Shown here: in pieces, positions 57,366 to 64,000 of the stretch | Position numbering within the stretch: the first letter of the stretch is position 1 | Layout: each line of letters starts with the position of its first letter | Source: Ignelater luminosus | Taxonomy: Eukaryota; Arthropoda; Insecta; Coleoptera; Elateridae | NCBI GenBank assembly: GCA_011009095.1 | Contig: VTPC01090543.1 | Location: forward strand, 151,625 to 215,624 | DNA length: 64,000 nucleotides | Direction: 5' to 3' | Made by a program: the position numbers and the translations under genes | Notes under the pieces: model-generated | What the model was told of the DNA's origin: nothing | What the model saw: only the letters and a program-made list of their open reading frames with translations | Database searches by the model: none

Positions 57366-59140
57366 ATGACTGCAGCCATTAATGCTGTTAAAAATGGAAT
57401 GTCCAAAAAAAAGCAGCAACAACGTTCAAGATGGGAAATAACTTTAAAAAAATAACTAAAGGGCCACATTCAGTTCTAACTGCTGATGAGGAAGACACCT
57501 TGGTCCGATGGATCACTGCTTGTAGTAAGAAATGATTCCCGAAAAGGAGCCTGGACCTCATCAGCAGTGTGAAGAACTACCTTGACGCAGAAGGTGAGAG
57601 GAAGACCCCTGGCAAACGGTGGTACAAAGCTTTTCTAAAGCAGCATCCTAATTTAGCCTCGAAGGTAAGCGAACCAGTTAGTGCAGCCAGTGCTTGCGTA
57701 GGAGAAAACGACATAAAAAATTGGTTTAAAAATATAGGCAAAGCTTTGTTGGAAGAAAATGCTGTGCACATATTGCAGGGCCCGACCTGAGTATTCAACG
57801 GAGATGAAACCAATTTCGTTTTCTGTCCTAAAAACTTTAAAGTGCTAACTGTTAGAGGTGAACCAAATGTTTACAAGGTAGACCACGGCCAGGCAAAATC
57901 TGCTGTAACTGTGACATTCACTTTTTCTGCAGATGGCAATACTCTCCCGCCATTGATTATTTTTCCTCACACCAGAATATCTAAGGAAGTCGCTAATTCT
58001 GTACCAGAAGATTGGGCAATAGGCCGCAGTGAGACAGGGTGGAGAAGTGAAGTGTTTTTGAATACATTGAGAATTCCTTTATTCCTTATATAAAAAAATA
58101 ATATTAAACTCCCGGTAATACTTTTTGTAGACGGCCACTCAAGCCACATTACTTTGTAAATAAATAAGTTGTGTTCTAGAGAAAAAATTATTTTAATCTG
58201 TTTGTACCCAAACGCAACCAGCTCGCTGATGTTGCAGCCTTTTTTTCCAATAAAAATGGGTTGGAAAAATGTAGTAAAAAGAGAGTTTTAAACATCCAAA
58301 TTCAATTGTCACTAAAGAACAGGTTGCACCCATTTTACAAGACGTTATTGAAACGGCTATGGCTCCAGATACTTTACAAAATGGTTTTCGCGCATGTGGT
58401 GTATTTCCGTGGAACCCAGACGCTATAGACTTTTCTAAGTGCTTGGGAAAACGGCCAGCCACTCGATCGGTTGCTGAATCACCAACTGTTTCAACACCAA
58501 CTTTGACATTTGAACAGTTTTCGGATTTCTGTGGAGTAGATAAGCTAAATCAATTGCGCCAGCAGCCTTCCAAACAACACAACTCAAGCCATGAAGCAGT
58601 TGTGCGTAAAGTTTTGTGCTTTTGTACGGGAAGATGTCCTACTTCAGTTGCACATTATTGCCCTTTTCAACCTGATAGGGGTACAACATTAGAGAACCAA
58701 CTGCCTACATTAGAAAAACCCAACTCTTCAAATGAATTCCTGCCGATTAATAGGAATAATAATTGGTTAGTTCTCGAGCCAGATGAAGAACTGACAGCAC
58801 TTGTATCCAGGTGCACTAATCAAGCACAACATTCAAATGAACATTTTACAGCCGGATATCTGAAAGATTACAAAGCGCCAGACAACATAATTTGTCTACC
58901 GTCAACAAGCAAAGAACCTTTGACAAAAAATATAATTTTTCAAGCCATAGAGATTAAAGTTACAGAGGATAATATTCAAGAAGAACACATTTCACCTGAT
59001 GACATTTTAGACAATAAAATTCAAAACCATGAAAATCTTCATTGTTCTACTCCAAAGACACCATCCATAAAAAGCTCACCTCTCGAAGATGTATTGTTTT
59101 GGCCCAAGACTCCTGAGAGGAAAGGCAAAAGAAATAATAG
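57366..59140 (+). pseudogene. pogo-like DNA transposase relic
   Basis: ATG at 57366 opens TAAINAVKNGMSKKKAATTF, the psq-type helix-turn-helix. The CENP-B-like domain follows: HSVLTADEEDTLVRWI (about 57465-57515), then GKRWYKAFLKQHPNLASK (57612-57665). The DDE domain has VFNGDETNFVF (about 57790-57825, first Asp), then AVTVTFTFSADGNTLPPLII (about 57902-57960), PEDWAIGRSETGW (about 58005-58045), VILFVDGHSSHITL (about 58112-58157, second Asp) and LYPNAT, MLQP (about 58200-58235). The third Asp of LQPLDxxxF is deleted: LQP runs straight into FFPIKMGW. A long open 3' stretch from 58359 has NGFRACGVFPWNPDAIDFSK and a Ser/Thr-rich tail ending LFWPKTPERKGKR. An early stop (57785) and frameshifts inactivate it. 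Confidence 0.85.
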
Positions 59141-59296
59141 ACTACTCAAAGCCGTCGTCGTCCATTTGTGATGTTGATGCAAATTGAAAAAAATTTTTGA
59201 CGTAAAGTATTCCTGTAGTCTGTTTTTCATTAAGGTCTCTAGAATTTTTAAAAAAATCGGTAAAATCAAAATGGGCCTAAAATTTTGAATGCTCAC
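59135..59296 (-). pseudogene. LINE reverse-transcriptase fragment abutting pogo
   Basis: The minus strand reads SIQNFRPILILPIFLKILET, then LMKNRLQEYF and NLHQH, HKWTTTAL (59290-59135). This is the NYRPISILPVFSKILExxxxxRLxxYFxxxxxLxxxQxGFRxxxSTTxAL box of CR1/jockey-type RTs. The last residues (WTTTALSSLL) lie antisense within the end of the pogo open frame, so the pogo ORF runs about ten codons into this LINE. The junction is near 59135. Confidence 0.65.
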
Positions 59297-59737
59297 TTTT
59301 TCATTATAATTTCAAATAGTTATAATTTTGGCCACTTTTACTTCAGTTGAAAGCATGAGTTGAAAATTGGATAATTCAGTTCTAGGGAAAAGCTGCTGTT
59401 ATTACTATTTTTTAAATTATAGTTAGATAAATTTATCTAAGTGGAGGAATCTATTGCCGTAGTCTGTCTCTTTAATGACTGGAGAAAGATGAATAAAACA
59501 ATTTAAACTCTATGGACTTTCATGGAAGATATCGCTACGAAATCAATATCGAAAAGATGACACATTTCTTTTCGTAAAGTATCTTTTCGCGAAATATTTG
59601 CTAGTGTGGTAGATTTTACAGATTTTATTTTGGTAATTCTTTCCTTTTGTCGAAAAGGCAATCTTGAAGGCGTAATAAATTCGTATGTATACCTATATGG
59701 TCATATCTGTATACCCACATTTGATTGTTCTTTTCAG
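59297..59737. other. No recognisable gene
   Basis: AT-rich sequence between the LINE fragment and the candidate exon. It ends in a short pyrimidine tract and CAG. Confidence 0.4.
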
Positions 59738-59806
59738 TCATGGTTAAGTTTGTCCGAGATGAGCGAATAGTATTCTGCAGCTCGTTCCAACAATCCAGGG
59801 TCGCAG
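59738..59806 (+). CDS. Candidate short internal or first coding exon
   Basis: The segment is preceded by GATTGTTCTTTTCAG, a good acceptor, and followed by CGCAG|GTAAAG, a good donor. It has more even composition than its flanks. One frame is open, starting with ATG two bases in: MVKFVRDERIVFCSSFQQ and SRVA. The other two frames contain stops. The protein is not recognisable. Its frame cannot follow directly from the candidate exon at 33996-34036, because joining them gives an immediate stop. It could be a real exon of an otherwise invisible gene or a chance combination. Confidence 0.25.
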
Positions 59807-62405
59807 GTAAAGTTTGTATTTTTTAATTAGGCGTAATCTTTTTAACTTGTGGAATATGAGGATTACAAGCTACCTGACGTGTGAGGTAAACACAAAGTTC
59901 TGTATTGAGATTTTTCAACTTTTCAAAGTAAATTACAGTGATAGAATTTTATTTAATTTGTTTCTTAGAACTTTCTAAACACGAAATATCTGGGCAAACC
60001 CCGTACGCATCTCTCGAAACACTTTTCCCATAAAAACAGCCTCTGACAAAGGCAAATACTGTTTAGTAATAAGGCATAAAAGTGTTAAGTACATGATTTT
60101 TGCATAAGAAGATTGAACCTATTTGAGAAAACCACACTATACGGTAAAGCCGTCCTCCAAACTTTCTTTGCAGATTTGTTAGAATCATGTCCGACATCGC
60201 TCCGGAAAATATTATAAATGTATATATGCGATTCTGAAAGTAGTATCGAAAATATATAACTTAATTCTCATACGGTGGCATCTAGCTTAGGTCCTTTTAA
60301 TGAGCATACACGAAGTGAGTCAGTCCAAAATTCAATTTCCCATTTTTCACATACAAAGCTATAATTACCAAAGTTTTAAAATGCGCAAATATTCTTAATA
60401 AACAGCACAACAACCGTACAAACTGCGAGTTTATGTTCTTTTTTAAAAGAATCATATTCATCCCCTTTAGGTTTTACTGTTTACGATATGTCATAAAGTC
60501 TACAAACCAGATCTTTATTATGAAGTAAAGTGCCAAAGTCACACCAAAGAATCCAGCTTCTTTTACATGATTCACTTTTGCCATAAAGTAATCCTCGTTC
60601 GAAGTTTCAATATAAATCGTAGGATTCTTGAATTTACCATATCATCTAATTGCCCTTTAACAAAGGACAAGGTAATTTGTTGCTATATTCTATATGCATT
60701 TATTATTATTTTTTGTGATCGTTCCATGGTTTCAAACTTTTGAATTTTGATCTTTGTCACAAGCCTTAGTTTTGACTTAGATTACAATTTTACATTATAG
60801 AATTTCTCTTTTAAGATAAAATTTTCTTTTGTGTATCAGTAAACACGTTGTATTACGAGACCACCATTTATCACATAGAAATAAATAAATTAAATATTGT
60901 TTAAAAACTGCAAATCTGTTTAATTCAGTTAATTACTCTTTAAGGTATTTCTCATGATATCTAGGACATGCTGTATGTGAACGCATTAGATTTTTATAGA
61001 CATAAAAGTGAGAAATTTTAGAAAGTTTTGTAGAGCAATAAGGATTTTTTTGCATCTGTTTTAAAATGAATTTTACGATTAGTTTCAACATCATTAAATC
61101 TCTAAAAAAAAAATATTACCCATAACCGTTTAGACTTTGTAAAGTTATCATTTCATGTAAGTTCTACTTTTAAGAATCTAAACATCATGCCTTGATGTAC
61201 TATCTAGAACTTAATTTTAAAGACGATTGAACAGAATTTTATCAGCTAATGACTTCTTTTATCTTTTGGTTCTTTATTAAAAAAAAAGAAGAGAAGAAAA
61301 TCATTTCAATCTTATTTTACACCTTTAGTTGTTTTAGAGAAATTGCGAATTATTTGTTCTGACGTATAAGCAACTTATGTTTATGCTCTAATCGTTTTCT
61401 TAAGATAATTTTGAACTGTAACAGCCTTATTAATTAAGAGTTTTTGTCTATAGATCTTTTACTATTGAAGGTAAGTGTTTTTAGGTAAAGGCTTTTAATT
61501 TCTTTGATTTTGAAACATCTTCTAGTTTCGTTGAACAGACCAGAGTAAAAGTATCATGGGCAAATGAAATTTCTTCTGATTTCATTGTCAAACTTGAAAT
61601 GATTGGTTGAATAGCTCAAAGTCATAAAGTCTCAACTCCACTCCATCCCCTCATTTTGTGAGTTACTACTTCCTCGTTCTATGAAAACTATCAAGGGAGG
61701 ACTCCAGGTAAAGTTAAGTAAGTGATACCAAATGACAACTGGAGTATTATTTTGTCTTTCTAGCCGTTTGAAATTAACTATATACTGGTCGCGGTTTACT
61801 GCTTTGAAAACTTTCTTTTAATAAAGTAATGTTCGTGACCATTCTAAACTTGTTTTAGGAAGGTATAAGCAGGTGTCCGGTAAAAATTGTGTGATTTTAA
61901 TATTTATTGGTGACTAGTATGATTTCAACATTGTTCTTAACATGACCAGGATTGAGCTTCAGCATTTGACAGATTTAAAATAGACATAGTGAGAAATTTA
62001 GAAAGATATTGCAACATTGCCGAATTGCTTTTTATTTCATCATTAGCAAACTAAAGGAGATAGGAACTAAATTGAAAGGTCTATAGCAAAAATAGCATAT
62101 GTCAAACAAAACTAAATTTTCAGGAGCGACATAAAACCTTATTACTCTTTCTATGAAGAGTATTTGAAAATATGCATGCCTATAAATATACCTATGGGTT
62201 AGTACAGGTCATCGAAAATTGATACTTTTTTTAAAGCTGTGATTTGTTTACCTGGTGCTGCTTTTGTTTAAAGATTTCAAATAATTACAAACAAAAATTT
62301 AACTTTCATTGAAAAAACCGGAAGTAGATACAAAACCATTTAAGAACAGCACAACTAAAGTACATAAACTTTACTCCAAATCTAATAGAATGAACTGCAT
62401 TTACT
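59807..62405. other. No recognisable gene
   Basis: About 2.6 kb of AT-rich sequence with few open frames. The poly(A)-rich patches near 61105 and 61279 are unremarkable. No coding relic or terminal repeat was identified. Confidence 0.5.
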
Positions 62406-63940
62406 TCACTCATTTTCATAAGTACTGCTGTTGTTTTCTTCTTCAACATCAACTAGAGCATTATGGGATTGAGTGCATTTCATGGAATCACGAAAGCTTT
62501 GGTGCTGTTTATTAGTCAGAACACTACAAAGTGTCTGAAGGTCTTCGTATTTTGACGCATTTATTGGTATTGGTTCACTGTACACAGGCATGAGCTTCAG
62601 TTCACTAATAAGGGGAGTTTTGTATTGTAGATTGCCTCCATACTCCATCGTAGCAATCTTTTAGTTTTAGAAATTTATTATGTGACTGGATGTGATACAT
62701 CTTTAAACACTTTGGGATTTTTCATAACAAAATTATGAGTTGATAATTTAAAATTGAAAATGTCTTTCTACTGTACCTTAATAAGGTTAAACAGCCATGC
62801 TAATGTTATCTCAATGTTTAAGAATTTTAGCGGTTTTTACTGCTTTTATTTTAGAAATAATCGAAAAATCTTGATTATTCGAGGAAATGGGTAGCCCCCA
62901 ATCAAAAAAGTATAACTACTACTATCAAATAACTTAAAGCAATCAACTAACAAGTGCATGAAATTCAACATTACATAGTTTTGATTTTGTCCTGGGCATT
63001 CATCACTTAGGATAATCAATTTCCAAGAGGTAACGTCAATGATCTTCATTCTGGCCCCTTTTTAACAATTGTTTCGTCATATACATACATTGACACTCTG
63101 TCATCTAAAAGATAGTCAAAACCAAAGACATTATGCCATAATTCTCGACCTGAGTATTAAAAGGACCAATCTCCGCTTTTGTCCTTTTTGAGATTTAACC
63201 AACACTAAAATGCCCTAGTTTAATACTATCGACACAAAAAAAGCCAATCTCCTACTGTTAAAGGTTTATGATATATCATTTTGAGTTTTCTCACACTTAC
63301 AGTAGAGTTATATCTGCTTTTAAAACTTTCATCGCTAATATCTCATAACAGTGAAAATGATTATTGGCTCTTTTAATACTCAGGTCCAGAATTGTCGGCA
63401 TCAAAAAGCTGAATTGCCTCTTACATATGATAACGATAGGTTTTGCATGTAATCAAAGCATATAACTGGCGCTTCCCCCCTCTTTGCTTATTTTTCAACT
63501 GCTTTTTAGATCATAAAAAGTTTTTAGCTTTAGCTTTTCATTTGCAGAGAATTTCTGGATGTAGGAATCACAATTTGTGCATGTATTAGTCCTTGGCAAA
63601 CCAGATTTAACATTGAATTTTGAACTAAATATTGTCTAATAAGCCTTATAAACTGATTTGAATCTTATATTCTTCTAAAAAGTTTCTATATAGGTGTTTA
63701 ACGCTTAAGGTTTAATCTAAGTAGTAACGATTGGAATTTTGCCTCATAGAATAATGGGACTGCCTTAGTTTGCAAGACCTGATAAGATCTTCGACTAAAT
63801 GTTGTAGCACAAACGGTAGTGCATTAGGTCTGTTCTTATGTTGACTTCTTTTGTCTGGGTAATTACATTGTTTCACAAAGACTGTAGTTGCAGGAATAAT
63901 GGCGTGTAAGCTAAGAAATCGTCGCCTTACTTTCAAAACC
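62406..63940 (-). pseudogene. SD-GQN family, copy E (longest; may extend past the window edge)
   Basis: Read from 63940 down: NALPFVLQHLVEDLIR-like text and QSHYSMRQNSNRYYLD (about 63759-63712), the SHYxRxxxxxxYL box; after a frameshift TLSVKHLYRNF (about 63710-63675); FNVKSGLPRTNTCTNCDSYI (about 63620-63560), the FNLxFxxPRTDTCxxCD box; then weak text. KLIILSDECPGQNQNYVML (63019-62963), then YTFLIGGYPFPR (about 62910-62875), is the SDxCxGQNxN box and a GH box that has become GY. The C-terminus reads PVYSEPIPINASKYEDLQTL (62588-62529) plus CSVL and a short acidic end (VDVEEENNSS). This is the family's tail. It supplies the order of domains used to align the other copies. Stops separate the pieces. 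The N-terminal Cys region would lie beyond position 64000. Confidence 0.7.
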
Positions 63941-64000
63941 TCCTAAGTCATTATTATAAAATTGCCAAGAAAACGCAAAAAACATTTTAATTGCATAATG

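Noticed and set aside
1-64000. CRISPR arrays, bacterial operons, ribosome-binding sites, replication origins
   Set aside because: None seen. Transposon content and decay pattern are those of an animal nuclear genome.

Overview
The window is AT-rich eukaryotic nuclear DNA, by eye about two thirds A+T, from an arthropod and most likely an insect. The evidence is its transposon fauna: mariner, piggyBac, pogo and hAT-like DNA transposons, a BEL/Pao-type LTR element, and LINEs of jockey-like, CR1-like, RNase-H-bearing and RTE-like kinds. I cannot name the order or species. I found no intact host protein-coding gene, no rRNA, no convincing tRNA and nothing bacterial. Almost every protein-like stretch is a decayed mobile-element gene broken by stops and frameshifts, and the short open frames between them look like chance.

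Layout. 0-6.4 kb: a piggyBac relic, a second piggyBac scrap on the other strand, then a relic of an uncharacterised multicopy invertebrate protein family. 7.8-10.7 kb: a fragment of a family marked by an SD-x-C-x-GQN motif, then a LINE with endonuclease, reverse transcriptase and a (TAAG)n tail. 10.7-15.3 kb: non-coding, with a less AT-rich block near 13.1 kb. 15.3-16.2 kb, minus strand: another orphan-family relic. 17.4-17.9 kb: an old ~90-bp tandem repeat. 18-21.4 kb: four LINE scraps in alternating orientation and a possible LTR. 22.7-23.4 kb: a CpG-containing, homeodomain-site-rich non-coding block. 26.9-30.1 kb: a hAT-like transposase relic with a possible intron, then a BEL/Pao pol relic. 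30.7-38.6 kb: three more pieces of the SD-GQN family, with a 205-bp direct repeat about 98% identical between its two copies. 39.3-43.7 kb: a hAT-like scrap, then a piggyBac gene split by a mariner with perfect terminal repeats and a TA target duplication. 44.3-51.9 kb: LINE relics, a ~380-bp tandem duplication and a pair of direct repeats around a jockey-like fragment. 53.4-55.8 kb: non-repetitive, mixed-composition DNA that may be regulatory. 57.4-59.3 kb: a pogo-like relic abutting a LINE. 62.4-64 kb, minus strand: the longest SD-GQN copy, running to the window edge.

The most interesting signal is the SD-GQN family. Five separate relics on both strands can be lined up into one protein plan: a Cys-rich N-terminus, an SHY box, a TxTCxxCD box, an SDxCxGQNxN box, a GH(S/T) box with Asp and Glu, and a Pro-Ile...KYEDLQTLC tail. 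This looks like an unclassified, perhaps DDE-type, mobile element. Also notable are the nested mariner-in-piggyBac insertion, the young 205-bp repeat in old DNA, candidate cis-regulatory islands and two candidate short exons (33.99-34.04 and 59.74-59.81 kb). The elements do not form a pathway: this is a transposon graveyard in an intergenic region or a very large intron.
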